IMG/VR virus record: IMGVR_UViG_3300042505_001009
Location: 1-29,230 of that record
DNA: 29,230 nt
Source of the DNA: a virus
Strand: one strand, 5' to 3'
Under the pieces are notes generated by a model. It saw nothing but the letters and a program-made list of their open reading frames with translations. It ran no database searches and was not told the DNA's origin. Shown here in pieces: positions 7,830-14,484 of the stretch; position 1 is the first letter of the stretch; each line of letters opens with the position of its first letter. A program made the translations under genes and the position numbers.

Positions 7830-8021
7830 TTAAATATAAATTACTTCTGATCCTTGATTAATCATAACTATATTAGATACAACAAAATTAGTTAAATCTT
7901 TATTTGATCTAATATAAGATAAAATATCATTTAAATTATCAGATACAAAAAATATAGTCTTTGATTGAACATCATTTGGTTCATTGAAATTTGTTAAAAC
8001 AATTTCATAAATATTTTTCAT
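7830..8021 (-). CDS. Small hypothetical protein
   Basis: A 63-residue protein starting at the ATG at 8021, which has AGAGG six bases upstream; a GTG two codons earlier overlaps the ribosome site. The sequence MKNIYEIVLTNFN...SKTIFFVSDNLNDILSYIR alternates beta strands and helix and suggests a small alpha/beta domain. No motif is recognised. It stands alone between the purD-like gene and the divergent 8108-8418 pair. Confidence 0.55.
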   Translation of the reverse strand: MKNIYEIVLTNFNEPNDVQSKTIFFVSDNLNDILSYIRSNKDLTNFVVSNIVMINQGSEVIYI

Positions 8022-8078
8022 AAACACCTCTTTTGAAATAAAATATATAGATACTTATATGGTGAAAATAAAACAAAT

Positions 8079-8086
8079 TATAAATA
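8079..8086 (+). promoter_or_regulatory. T4-type late promoter for the 8108-8418 gene pair
   Basis: TATAAATA on the plus strand lies 22 nt upstream of the ATG at 8108, which also has an AAGGATG ribosome site. Confidence 0.6.
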
Positions 8087-8107
8087 ATTATTTTAAGGAT
8101 GACATAA

Positions 8108-8266
8108 ATGGCTAACGAATATATACCTGATGAAAATGATAAAAAACGTTATGAAGAGGAAATTAAAAAAACTGCTGAATTTTTCAATAGAAAACCAGCA
8201 AGACAAGGATCTAATCAAGATCTTGATAAAATTAATGTAATTAAAACTGATAATAAAGATAACTGA
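8108..8266 (+). CDS. Small charged hypothetical protein
   Basis: A 52-residue, highly charged protein (MANEYIPDENDKKRYEEEIKK...) with a ribosome site AAGGA 7 nt upstream of the ATG and a late-type promoter before it. Predicted to be helical or disordered; no family recognised. It is followed 2 nt later by a second small gene, and the pair ends at a strong bidirectional terminator, so they form a small two-gene late unit. Confidence 0.6.
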   Translation: MANEYIPDENDKKRYEEEIKKTAEFFNRKPARQGSNQDLDKINVIKTDNKDN

Positions 8267-8268
8267 GT

Positions 8269-8418
8269 ATGGCTAAAACATATCGTAAAGAACCTTCTGA
8301 TAAATTCAAAAAACCAAAAGTAAAAATTTCACAAAAAGATTCTTATAAGAAAAATAAGAAATCATTCGTAGAGAATTATGAAAAATTTGATGATTTATCT
8401 ACTAGAAAAGTTGCTTAA
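8269..8418 (+). CDS. Small basic hypothetical protein
   Basis: A 49-residue lysine-rich protein (MAKTYRKEPSDKFKKPKVKI...). The stop of the preceding gene is 2 nt upstream, so translation is probably coupled. The strong positive charge suggests nucleic-acid contact, perhaps in the virion given the late-type promoter, but this is inference. It is followed by the terminator hairpin at 8436. Confidence 0.55.
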   Translation: MAKTYRKEPSDKFKKPKVKISQKDSYKKNKKSFVENYEKFDDLSTRKVA

Positions 8419-8435
8419 ATAGTATAAGATTATAT

Positions 8436-8465
8436 TATAAAGGGAGCTTTTTCACTCCCTTTATA
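8436..8465. terminator. Bidirectional terminator
   Basis: An 11-bp stem, TATAAAGGGAG with CTCCCTTTATA, and an 8-nt loop, flanked by A/T-rich tracts. It sits between the converging 8108-8418 pair and the leftward kinase-like gene ending at 8472. Confidence 0.85.
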
Positions 8466-8471
8466 TTATTT

Positions 8472-9398
8472 TTAATAATTTCTTGATGCTCTTTGTCTTC
8501 TTTGCCAATAATGATTGGCAACATCATCTGTAAATCCATAATCTGACATTACTGGATATTGTTTACCTGTATGTGGATGAGTCCAAATTCCCATATTTCT
8601 AATTGAAATATCTCCTGGATGAAATCCATTAGTAAACATCATATCAGCAACTTTATTAACGAATGGATGTTGCATAGTTTTTTCATGCAAACTATCAGTA
8701 TGAGAGCGTGGAGTAAATCCATCTAAGCCATTAGCATCTTTATGTTCTTTATTTAATGCATTATACATATCATCAAATTTAAGTCCTTTTGGATGAGATT
8801 CTGATACTGTTAATCTTTGAAAATCAGATTTTTTCATTGGAGATACATGACCCATTTCTAAATGATGATGGTCAGGATGTCTGTTAAAAACAGGTGCTAA
8901 TACTCCATCTGGATTTGTTGAATATGATCCATCATGATTTTCTGATAACATACCAAAATTGTTAGAGATAACATGATCTGACTCTGTTGAGTTTTGATGT
9001 TCACCTAATAATCTTTCATCATTTCTTCTGAATTTATCTAATCTACCAGGAAATGCTATTTTTACAACTGTTTTAGCTTTAGTAGGAATTCCATCTAAAG
9101 TAATATTTTTAGGATCTTTTGGGAAGAAAACTGCTCTAGAAGAACCTTTTTTAGGTTTACTATTTTCTAATCCAGTATCTTCTCCCCTAGATAATAATTC
9201 TCTAGCTTTTTTAGTAAAATTATTTAACTTAGTAACAGCAGGATCAAATTTAGATGCAGTCCAAGGATTTTTTTCTAATCTTTTAGTTCTTTCTTCTTCA
9301 CTTTCACTTGGCACATCTAATATAGATTGAAGTTCATTATGAATTTCTTCATCTATTATATAATAATTATTTTTATAAAATTCTTTAAATGATTTCAT
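8472..9398 (-). CDS. Protein-kinase-like protein with capsid-targeting-like N-terminus
   Basis: A 308-residue protein beginning MKSFKEFYKNN. The first seven residues match the packaged-protein signature of its neighbours, but the I-x-E cut site is replaced (F-Y-K-N). The body has protein-kinase landmarks in order: Lys in TVVKIAFPG (K113), a hinge-like LEMGHVSPM (180-188), a catalytic-loop-like GDISIRNMG with D263 and N268, and DYG (286-288) in the place of DFG. I infer an active protein or small-molecule kinase carried in the head and injected, comparable in logic to T4 Alt. Its ATG overlaps the previous stop by 4 nt. It is the last gene of the 11706-8472 block, before the terminator. Confidence 0.65.
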   Translation of the reverse strand: MKSFKEFYKNNYYIIDEEIHNELQSILDVPSESEEERTKRLEKNPWTASKFDPAVTKLNNFTKKARELLSRGEDTGLENSKPKKGSSRAVFFPKDPKNITLDGIPTKAKTVVKIAFPGRLDKFRRNDERLLGEHQNSTESDHVISNNFGMLSENHDGSYSTNPDGVLAPVFNRHPDHHHLEMGHVSPMKKSDFQRLTVSESHPKGLKFDDMYNALNKEHKDANGLDGFTPRSHTDSLHEKTMQHPFVNKVADMMFTNGFHPGDISIRNMGIWTHPHTGKQYPVMSDYGFTDDVANHYWQRRQRASRNY

Positions 9399-9862
9399 TG
9401 TTTTTCTGTATATCTTGATGAGTTTAAATCTTTTGAAAATCCTTTTTTAATTATTTGAGAATTTCCTGTTGGGTCATGAATATTTCCTTTTTCATCTTTT
9501 GTCCAATAGTGAGGTATATTTTTCCATTCTTCTGAATATTTTGGATTGGTTTCTATCCATTGTTTTCTATGTTCTTTGTTGTTGAAATCCAGCCCAGATG
9601 ATTTAAATTCTTTTTTCATTTCTTTGGTAAAATCTTTTTTAGAATGAACTACAGAATCTCCTTTGAATTCTCCTCTTATTAACTTAAGATTTATTCCTTT
9701 TGATTTTGCATGATCTATAAGATCATAACAAGCTGGTCCACAATTATCTCTTGTAGAATAAAATTTTCTAGTTGTAGGATTTGTAGAATTCAAAAAATCT
9801 GATACTAAATTAGTATGAGTTGTTTTATCTTCTTCAGATATGAATTCTTTAAATGATTTCAT
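9395..9862 (-). CDS. Papain-fold-like cysteine peptidase/transamidase candidate with capsid-targeting-like N-terminus
   Basis: A 155-residue protein with the start chosen at 9862: its ATG overlaps the previous stop as TGATG and yields the shared N-terminus MKSFKEFISE. An ATG four codons upstream would spoil it. After the likely cut (Glu10) come RDNCGPACYDLIDHA (C41 or C45), HYW (H118) and GNIHDPTG (D130). This Cys-His-Asp order is that of papain-like, C39-like and transglutaminase-like enzymes. I infer a cysteine peptidase, deamidase or transamidase delivered into the host. No closer family is recognised, and the triad is proposed from pattern only. Confidence 0.55.
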   Translation of the reverse strand: MKSFKEFISEEDKTTHTNLVSDFLNSTNPTTRKFYSTRDNCGPACYDLIDHAKSKGINLKLIRGEFKGDSVVHSKKDFTKEMKKEFKSSGLDFNNKEHRKQWIETNPKYSEEWKNIPHYWTKDEKGNIHDPTGNSQIIKKGFSKDLNSSRYTEKQ

Positions 9863-10287
9863 CAGCAATTCCATTTTCTCAAAGATTTATTAATTCTAGA
9901 ATTTGGATCTCTCGCAGTTTCAGCAGAAGTTAATTTCTTCTTCATACCCCTCATTCTTTTACAAAATGATAATCTTCTCTTTGCTGCTTTACTTCCTTTT
10001 TTTAATTTAGATGGAGGAGTAGTTACAGCAGTTTGTAAGTTAGAACCTGGGTTCTCTCTACGATAAGATTCTACACCTTTTTTATTAAGACCACCTTCAG
10101 GATTTTTTCCTTCTTTTCTTTGCCATGCGGCAGTTTCATCTAAATCAACTTCTTCTGGAACACAATTAGGAACCATCTTTCCGTTTTTCTTTTTTAATCC
10201 TATTGCAGTATATCCTTTCCAACAAGATTTTTTTAATTCCCCTGTTGGTTCTTTTATCTCAGACATAAATTTTGTGAATGTTTTCAT
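9862..10287 (-). CDS. DUF6321-like basic protein with capsid-targeting-like N-terminus
   Basis: A 141-residue, very basic protein. Residues 1-10 (MKTFTKFMSE) fit the capsid-targeting pattern with an F-M-S-E site. CWKGYTAIGLKKKNGKMVPNCVPEE (21-45) is a short motif seen in many phage structural or internal proteins. The C-terminal part, GGLNKKGVESYRRENPG... through PPSKLKKGSKAAKRRLSFCKRM to LRKWNC, is the DUF6321-type domain with conserved Cys, Arg and Lys. The charge suggests DNA binding inside the head; function unknown. Start 12 nt downstream of the cupin gene stop, in one transcript. Confidence 0.7.
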   Translation of the reverse strand: MKTFTKFMSEIKEPTGELKKSCWKGYTAIGLKKKNGKMVPNCVPEEVDLDETAAWQRKEGKNPEGGLNKKGVESYRRENPGSNLQTAVTTPPSKLKKGSKAAKRRLSFCKRMRGMKKKLTSAETARDPNSRINKSLRKWNC

Positions 10288-10298
10288 TTTCTTTTCTC

Positions 10299-10640
10299 TT
10301 ATTTAAAATTTGCTTGCCATGGAATGTTATTTGAAAAAAATCTTAAAACTTTTAATTCTTCCCCACCATAATAGTTAAAAGAATGAGGAGTATTTGAATA
10401 TATCTCAATATAATCCCCTCTATTACATATTATTTTTATATTATTTATAATAAATTCTGCTTCTCCAGATAAAAATAATCTAGTTTCAAAATCATCATGA
10501 GTATGTATATTAATAGTTATTGGTTCAATAGAATTAAATACATCATTATTTGGATATATTGTTTTTAATTCTGATAAAAATAAAGAAAAACTTTCTTCAT
10601 TTTCTATATCTATTTTTTGTTTTTTAAAAAGATTATTCAT
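10299..10640 (-). CDS. Cupin protein, acireductone dioxygenase (ARD)-like
   Basis: A 113-residue protein with the start at 10640 (TAATG overlap with the preceding stop); a longer frame to 10673 has no ribosome site. A cupin fold is evident: INIHTHDDFETRLFLSGEAEFII supplies H-x-H and a Glu, and NRGDYIEIYSNTPHSFNYYG supplies the last His. The end, VLRFFSNNIPWQANF, resembles the ARD signature R-x-F-x6-W. ARD acts in methionine salvage, oxidising an acireductone with Fe or Ni. The domain is shorter than the usual 180 residues. It sits inside the block of packaged-protein genes but lacks their N-terminal signature, so it is probably not packaged. Confidence 0.7.
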   Translation of the reverse strand: MNNLFKKQKIDIENEESFSLFLSELKTIYPNNDVFNSIEPITINIHTHDDFETRLFLSGEAEFIINNIKIICNRGDYIEIYSNTPHSFNYYGGEELKVLRFFSNNIPWQANFK

Positions 10641-11140
10641 TATTTTATATAAGGAACAACATTTTTTTCCCAATAACTTTTAGTTCCAATTTTATTCATA
10701 ACTTTTTCTTCTGGACGTTCTTGTTTAATTTTATCGGTAACTTTTCCCCAATCTTTAGATCTTTGTTTTGATTTTTCTACATCAAATCCTTTATAATCAT
10801 CACCAACCCATTGCCATTTATGATGCCAAATTTGGGGGTCTTTTTTCTGTTTAGTTATAGTTATTGATCCATCAGGTTTAACTTTATGCGACTCTCCAGA
10901 AATAGGTTCATCAGATTCATCGAAATCAGGAGAATGTATAAATGAAAATGTTCCTTCTTTCTTATTATGTTTTACTACATTATATCTATTTCTATGTTCT
11001 GAATTTAATTTAGATTTTGCTTTTTCTAATCCTTCTTGATCTGATATTAAATTTTCATAATCTCTATGAATATAATGTTCTCCACCAATAACTTTACCTA
11101 TTTTTCTTTCTTCATATATAAATTCTTTAAAAGATTTCAT
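10640..11140 (-). CDS. Unknown protein with capsid-targeting-like N-terminus
   Basis: A 166-residue, charged protein. Residues 1-10 (MKSFKEFIYE) fit the capsid-targeting pattern with an F-I-Y-E site. After it come KVIGGEHYIHRDYENLI, a central HSPDFDESDEP and a basic SITITKQKKDPQIWHHKWQWVGDDYKGFDV. No family is recognised and no catalytic set is obvious. It overlaps the methyltransferase-like gene by 4 nt (ATGA) and the cupin gene start by 1 nt. Confidence 0.6.
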   Translation of the reverse strand: MKSFKEFIYEERKIGKVIGGEHYIHRDYENLISDQEGLEKAKSKLNSEHRNRYNVVKHNKKEGTFSFIHSPDFDESDEPISGESHKVKPDGSITITKQKKDPQIWHHKWQWVGDDYKGFDVEKSKQRSKDWGKVTDKIKQERPEEKVMNKIGTKSYWEKNVVPYIK

Positions 11141-11706
11141 TTTTGTCTCACTATAATATTTTGTCCTTTAACTTCTATATGATGACCATCTTCAGGGAAA
11201 ACTTTTTTAACTTCTTCAATATAAGAAGATGTTGGTCTATGTTCTTGCCAAGAACTTCCTCTTCCTTTATCGGCTTTAGTCATTCTTCCATTACCTTTTT
11301 TATCTCCTTCATATACTGTAAAATGTACTATACCAGATTTTGGTTTCATGAAAGATTTTGCAGCTTTCATAGCTTCAATTCTATGTTCTGGTTCTTTTAT
11401 TACATTTAATACATTATGCATTCCAACATAGTCAGAGTTCCCTTTAGCTTTTTTATGAACTTCTTTATTATGTTCTTCCGATCTATTAAAAGGATCATGA
11501 ACATGAAGCTCAGACCCTTCTACTGAATTTTCTACATGAGATTTTCCAACATCATATCTTCCACCACCATGATCCACATTTGTACTATTTGGTTTGATTA
11601 ATCCTTTAGAAACTGCATATTTTAACCCAGCAGAAACTTGATTTAATGATGTGTCTGCACTGGTATGTTCTTGAGTTTCATCTAAAAATTCTTTAAAAGT
11701 TAACAT
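11137..11706 (-). CDS. SAM-dependent methyltransferase-like protein with capsid-targeting-like N-terminus
   Basis: A 189-residue protein. Residues 1-10 (MLTFKEFLDE) fit the capsid-targeting pattern with an F-L-D-E site. The body looks like a compact class I methyltransferase: motif I VDHGGGRYDVG (44-54), an acidic strand end HVHDPFN (69-74), NSDYVGMHNVLNVI (about 90-103) as motif IV region, then helix RIEAMKAAKSFMKPKSGIVHFTVYE. It is the lead gene of the 11706-8472 block, with a late promoter 25 nt upstream. I infer an injected methyltransferase; the target (DNA, RNA or protein) is unknown. Confidence 0.6.
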   Translation of the reverse strand: MLTFKEFLDETQEHTSADTSLNQVSAGLKYAVSKGLIKPNSTNVDHGGGRYDVGKSHVENSVEGSELHVHDPFNRSEEHNKEVHKKAKGNSDYVGMHNVLNVIKEPEHRIEAMKAAKSFMKPKSGIVHFTVYEGDKKGNGRMTKADKGRGSSWQEHRPTSSYIEEVKKVFPEDGHHIEVKGQNIIVRQK

Positions 11707-11730
11707 TTTATCTCCAAAAATAGTTTTTAA

Positions 11731-11738
11731 TATTTATA
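11731..11738 (-). promoter_or_regulatory. T4-type late promoter for the 8472-11706 block
   Basis: TATAAATA on the minus strand, 25 nt upstream of the ATG at 11706. It stands back to back with the pmoC promoter at 11750-11778, so the two divergent units share a 146-nt control region. Confidence 0.75.
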
Positions 11739-11749
11739 TAAAAAAATAG

Positions 11750-11778
11750 TTGACAAGAACATTTTTTTGTGGTATAAA
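11750..11778 (+). promoter_or_regulatory. pmoC promoter, sigma70-type overlapping a late-type box
   Basis: TTGACA (11750-11755), a 17-nt spacer and TATAAA (11773-11778). The -10 is part of the string TATAAATA (11773-11780), the T4 late consensus, so the gene could be read both early by host sigma70 and late by phage-modified polymerase. The leader to the ATG is about 65 nt and ends in an AGAGGT ribosome site (11841-11846). Confidence 0.8.
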
Positions 11779-11852
11779 TATAGTTGTGAAATGAATTGAA
11801 TGGACTCTTTCGTAGAAAAGGACTTTGTTTATAAAACACAAGAGGTAATGAT

Positions 11853-12632
11853 ATGGCTACTTTAGCTAAAGATGTTAAAATTGTTGCAGATGCACCACTA
11901 CTCAATAAGTCTTGGTTGACATTTGCATTCGGTATCTATACTGTATTTTACATATGGGTACGTTGGTATGAAGGTGTATATGGTTGGTCTGCTGGACTAG
12001 ATTCATTTGCACCAGAGTTTGAAACTTACTGGATGAATTTCCTATATACTGAAATTGTTTTAGAAGTTTCTACGGCTTCTATTCTTTGGGGTTATATTTG
12101 GAAATCAAGGGATCGTAACCTTGCTGCAATTACTCCAAGGGAAGAACTTCGTCGTAATATGACTCACTTAATTTGGTTATTTGCTTATGCAAATGCTATT
12201 TATTGGGGAGCCTCTTATTTCACCGAACAAGACGGAACTTGGCATCAAACTATTGTTCGTGATACTGACTTTACGCCAAGTCATATTATTGAATTTTACT
12301 TGACTTACCCAATCTACATCATCACTGGATTTGCTGCATTCCTATATGCTAAGACAAGACTTCCTTATTTTGCTGAAGGTTTAAGTCTTCCTTATCTAGT
12401 AACTGTTGTAGGTCCATTTATGATTCTACCAAACGTAGGTCTAAATGAATGGGGTCATACCTTCTGGTTCATGGAGGAACTTTTTGTTGCCCCTTTGCAC
12501 TATGGGTTCGTGTTCTTTGGTTGGCTTGCTTTGGCTATTGCTGGTGTATTGCTACAGGTGTTCTCATCTTTTGCTGGTCTGATTGGAGATCAAATTGTTG
12601 AGTCTGTAGACAAAGGATTGGTAGCTAAGTAA
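11853..12632 (+). CDS. pmoC: Particulate methane monooxygenase subunit C
   Basis: A 259-residue integral membrane protein of full PmoC length with about six hydrophobic segments. PmoC is one of the three subunits of the copper-dependent membrane methane monooxygenase, which oxidises methane to methanol. Both metal sites described in methanotroph enzymes are intact: D127, H131 and H144 (D-x3-H-x12-H) and N198, H202 and H216 (N-x3-H-x13-H, within NEWGH and APLH). The start has AGAGGT 6 nt upstream. The base composition is visibly richer in GC than neighbouring genes, as expected of a gene taken from a host. No pmoA or pmoB is in the window. It stands alone between its own promoter and terminator, so the product probably joins or replaces the host subunit. 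AmoC is a relative, but the sequence reads as PmoC. Confidence 0.95.
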   Translation: MATLAKDVKIVADAPLLNKSWLTFAFGIYTVFYIWVRWYEGVYGWSAGLDSFAPEFETYWMNFLYTEIVLEVSTASILWGYIWKSRDRNLAAITPREELRRNMTHLIWLFAYANAIYWGASYFTEQDGTWHQTIVRDTDFTPSHIIEFYLTYPIYIITGFAAFLYAKTRLPYFAEGLSLPYLVTVVGPFMILPNVGLNEWGHTFWFMEELFVAPLHYGFVFFGWLALAIAGVLLQVFSSFAGLIGDQIVESVDKGLVAK

Positions 12633-12652
12633 AAAGTTACTTTAAAGTAACG

Positions 12653-12677
12653 AAAGGGGGCTTCGGTCCCCTTTTTT
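12653..12677 (+). terminator. pmoC terminator
   Basis: AAAGGGG-G-CTTCGGT-CCCCTTTTTT: a GC-rich stem with a UUCG-type loop and a T run. A 16-nt perfect palindrome, GTTACTTTAAAGTAAC (12636-12651), lies just before it and may form a second hairpin. Confidence 0.9.
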
Positions 12678-12682
12678 ATTGC

Positions 12683-12711
12683 TTTACTTTTGGTAAAAAA
12701 TGATGTATACT
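12683..12711 (+). promoter_or_regulatory. Sigma70-type promoter for the NAD+ salvage genes
   Basis: TTTACT (12683-12688), a 17-nt spacer and TATACT (12706-12711), about 56 nt upstream of the nadM-like start. Confidence 0.65.
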
Positions 12712-12767
12712 AAATACAAGTAAGAAGGATAGACCTTCTTATGTCAATAAAACATAGGAGTTATGTT

Positions 12768-13796
12768 ATGAATAAAAAATACGATATCATCGTCTTTATT
12801 GGACGATTCCAACCCGTTCACAATGCCCACTTAGAAATTATTAAAAAAGCCTCTGAAATTGCTGAAAAAGTAGTTTTGATTGTTGGATCAGCTTTTCAGC
12901 CAAGAACTTATAAAAATCCTTTTACTGAACATGATAGGATTGTTATGGTTGATATGGTTTGTACAGAAAATAATATAAGAAAAAATGTTTGTATTGATTA
13001 TATCTCCGATTCAATTTATAATGATCAAGCTTGGGCAATCAAAGTTCAACAAATTGTTGATGGATATATAACAAAAAGTAATCCAAAAATCGGTATTATT
13101 GGTCATGATAAAGATGAAAGCACTTTTTATCTTAGTATGTTTCCTCAATGGGAACGAGTTCATGTTGATCTAATCGAATCCCTTAATTCTACGGATATTA
13201 GAGATCTTTATTTCCGTAAAGATGCTAATATGAATTTCATTAAAGGAGTAGTTCCTAGTTCAATCTTTAAGTTCCTAGAACATTTCAAGACTGAAGAGGA
13301 ATACAATCAAATTATAAAAGAAAGAGAATTTATTAAAACTTATAAGAAACAATATGAATGTTTACCTTATCCTCCTGTATTTGTTACAACTGATACAATA
13401 GTAGTTCAATCTGGTCATGTTCTTATGATTAAACGTAAATCAGAACCAGGAAAAGGACTTTGGGCTTTACCTGGAGGATTTCTAGATGCAAATAAAGATA
13501 AAAGTATGGTTTCTTGTGCTATTAGGGAATTAAAAGAAGAAACTGGAATTAAGGTTCCTGTTCCAGTTTTGCTAGGTAGTATTAAATCTAATAAAGTATT
13601 TGATGCTATTAATAGATCAGCAAGAGGAAGAACTATTACTCATGCATATTATATTCAACTTCCTGATGGAGAACTTCCTAAAGTAAAAGGTCAAGATGAT
13701 GCAGAAAAGGCTTCTTGGATTCCTATTGCACGTTTAGATTCTAGTGAAGTTTTTGAAGATCATTACGAAATTATCCAAACTTTTATTGGAGCTTAA
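12768..13796 (+). CDS. Bifunctional NMN adenylyltransferase / Nudix hydrolase (NadM-Nudix)
   Basis: A 342-residue protein with the start at 12768, where AGGAG lies 7 nt upstream; an ATG at 12741 has no such site. Domain 1 (about 1-170) is a nucleotidyltransferase: FIGRFQPVHNAH (the HxGH-type site), AFQPRTYKNPF and LNSTDIRDLYF (ISSTxxR-type). Domain 2 (about 205-340) is Nudix: ALPGGFLDANKDKSM followed by AIRELKEETGI. This fusion is known in bacteria and phages: it makes NAD+ from NMN and ATP, with a Nudix ADP-ribose pyrophosphatase. Together with the nicotinamide phosphoribosyltransferase at 14485 it completes NAD+ synthesis from nicotinamide, the two-enzyme pathway described in phages as NARP2, which counters NAD+-depleting defences. 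Confidence 0.92.
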   Translation: MNKKYDIIVFIGRFQPVHNAHLEIIKKASEIAEKVVLIVGSAFQPRTYKNPFTEHDRIVMVDMVCTENNIRKNVCIDYISDSIYNDQAWAIKVQQIVDGYITKSNPKIGIIGHDKDESTFYLSMFPQWERVHVDLIESLNSTDIRDLYFRKDANMNFIKGVVPSSIFKFLEHFKTEEEYNQIIKEREFIKTYKKQYECLPYPPVFVTTDTIVVQSGHVLMIKRKSEPGKGLWALPGGFLDANKDKSMVSCAIRELKEETGIKVPVPVLLGSIKSNKVFDAINRSARGRTITHAYYIQLPDGELPKVKGQDDAEKASWIPIARLDSSEVFEDHYEIIQTFIGA

Positions 13797-13798
13797 TC

Positions 13799-14074
13799 AT
13801 GATTACAGCACAACAAGCAAGAGAATTAGCTGGACCAAGTGTTGATGAATATCTTGAACATATTAGTAGTCTGATCGAGAAAGAGGCTAAAGAAAAAAGG
13901 CATGAACTAATCATTCGTAGTGAACCATACGGTAGTTGGTTGTATCCTAGTTACGAAAAAGCTCCCAAAGTTGCTAAAGATGTTATTAATAAATTGAATT
14001 CAAACGGGTTTCAGGTAAGTCTTTATTATCAAGAACTCCAGTTTGTTGATATGGGACTATGGATTAAATGGTGA
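13799..14074 (+). CDS. Small conserved hypothetical phage protein
   Basis: A 91-residue protein starting 2 nt after the nadM-like stop, so translation is probably coupled. It begins MITAQQARELAG and ends KLNSNGFQVSLYYQELQFVDMGLWIKW; small phage proteins with this A-x-x-A-R-x-L-A-G start and a C-terminal G-x-x-V-x-x-Y-Y-x-E-x-x-F-V-D pattern are common and unassigned. Its stop is followed at once by a decayed copy of the last 51 nt of the nadM-like gene, suggesting that the gene was inserted at the nadM 3' end by a process that duplicated the junction. Confidence 0.65.
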   Translation: MITAQQARELAGPSVDEYLEHISSLIEKEAKEKRHELIIRSEPYGSWLYPSYEKAPKVAKDVINKLNSNGFQVSLYYQELQFVDMGLWIKW

Positions 14075-14123
14075 AGTTTATGAAGATCATTACGAAATAA
14101 TTTCCAATTTTGTAGGAGCATAA
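14073..14123 (+). pseudogene. Decayed duplicate of the nadM-like gene 3' end
   Basis: 51 nt here match the last 51 nt of the nadM-like gene (13746-13796) at 41 positions by eye. In frame they read EVYEDHYEIISNFVGA-stop against EVFEDHYEIIQTFIGA-stop. The differences are mostly at third positions or conservative, as if the copy was once under selection or came from a diverged nadM allele. It has no start codon and lies between the 91-residue gene and the next gene. Confidence 0.8.
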
Positions 14124-14134
14124 AGAGGAACAAT

Positions 14135-14386
14135 ATGAGTCGCACAAATAGAGATAGTAATCGTCGTTCTGGGCAACGCGCTAAACGTGAATATCAGGTT
14201 GCTTGTCGGAATAATGCTTCAAAAGAAGAGATTTATAATGCTCTTGTTAATTGGATGGATTGTCCTAATATTCCGCGTTATGGTAATAATAGGAAGGCTG
14301 CCGCAAAACAAAAGATTAAATATCGTCGCGCATTGCGTCACGCTCAAATCAACCCAATGAGTCTAATGGAGCTTAATGATGAGTAA
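14135..14386 (+). CDS. Small basic hypothetical protein
   Basis: An 83-residue Arg/Lys-rich protein (MSRTNRDSNRRSGQRAKREYQVACRNNASKEE...) with a ribosome site AGAGGAA 6 nt upstream. Its MSRT start and charge resemble the 107-residue protein at 23404; both may bind nucleic acid, but no family is recognised. It sits inside the NAD+ salvage transcript, between the two pathway enzymes. Confidence 0.6.
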   Translation: MSRTNRDSNRRSGQRAKREYQVACRNNASKEEIYNALVNWMDCPNIPRYGNNRKAAAKQKIKYRRALRHAQINPMSLMELNDE

Positions 14387-14484
14387 TTTTAATTAGAAAA
14401 AATATCAAGATTATAATATTTTTGATAAAATTGAATTCATATTGATAGACGATATGGATTATATTAATAAAGGAGATTTATTAC

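Noticed and set aside
12680-12711. T4 middle (MotA-box) promoters, because of TGCTTTA strings here and at 25272
   Set aside because: The distance to the -10 box is about 19 nt, too long for a MotA box; a TTTACT -35 box with a 17-nt spacer fits better.
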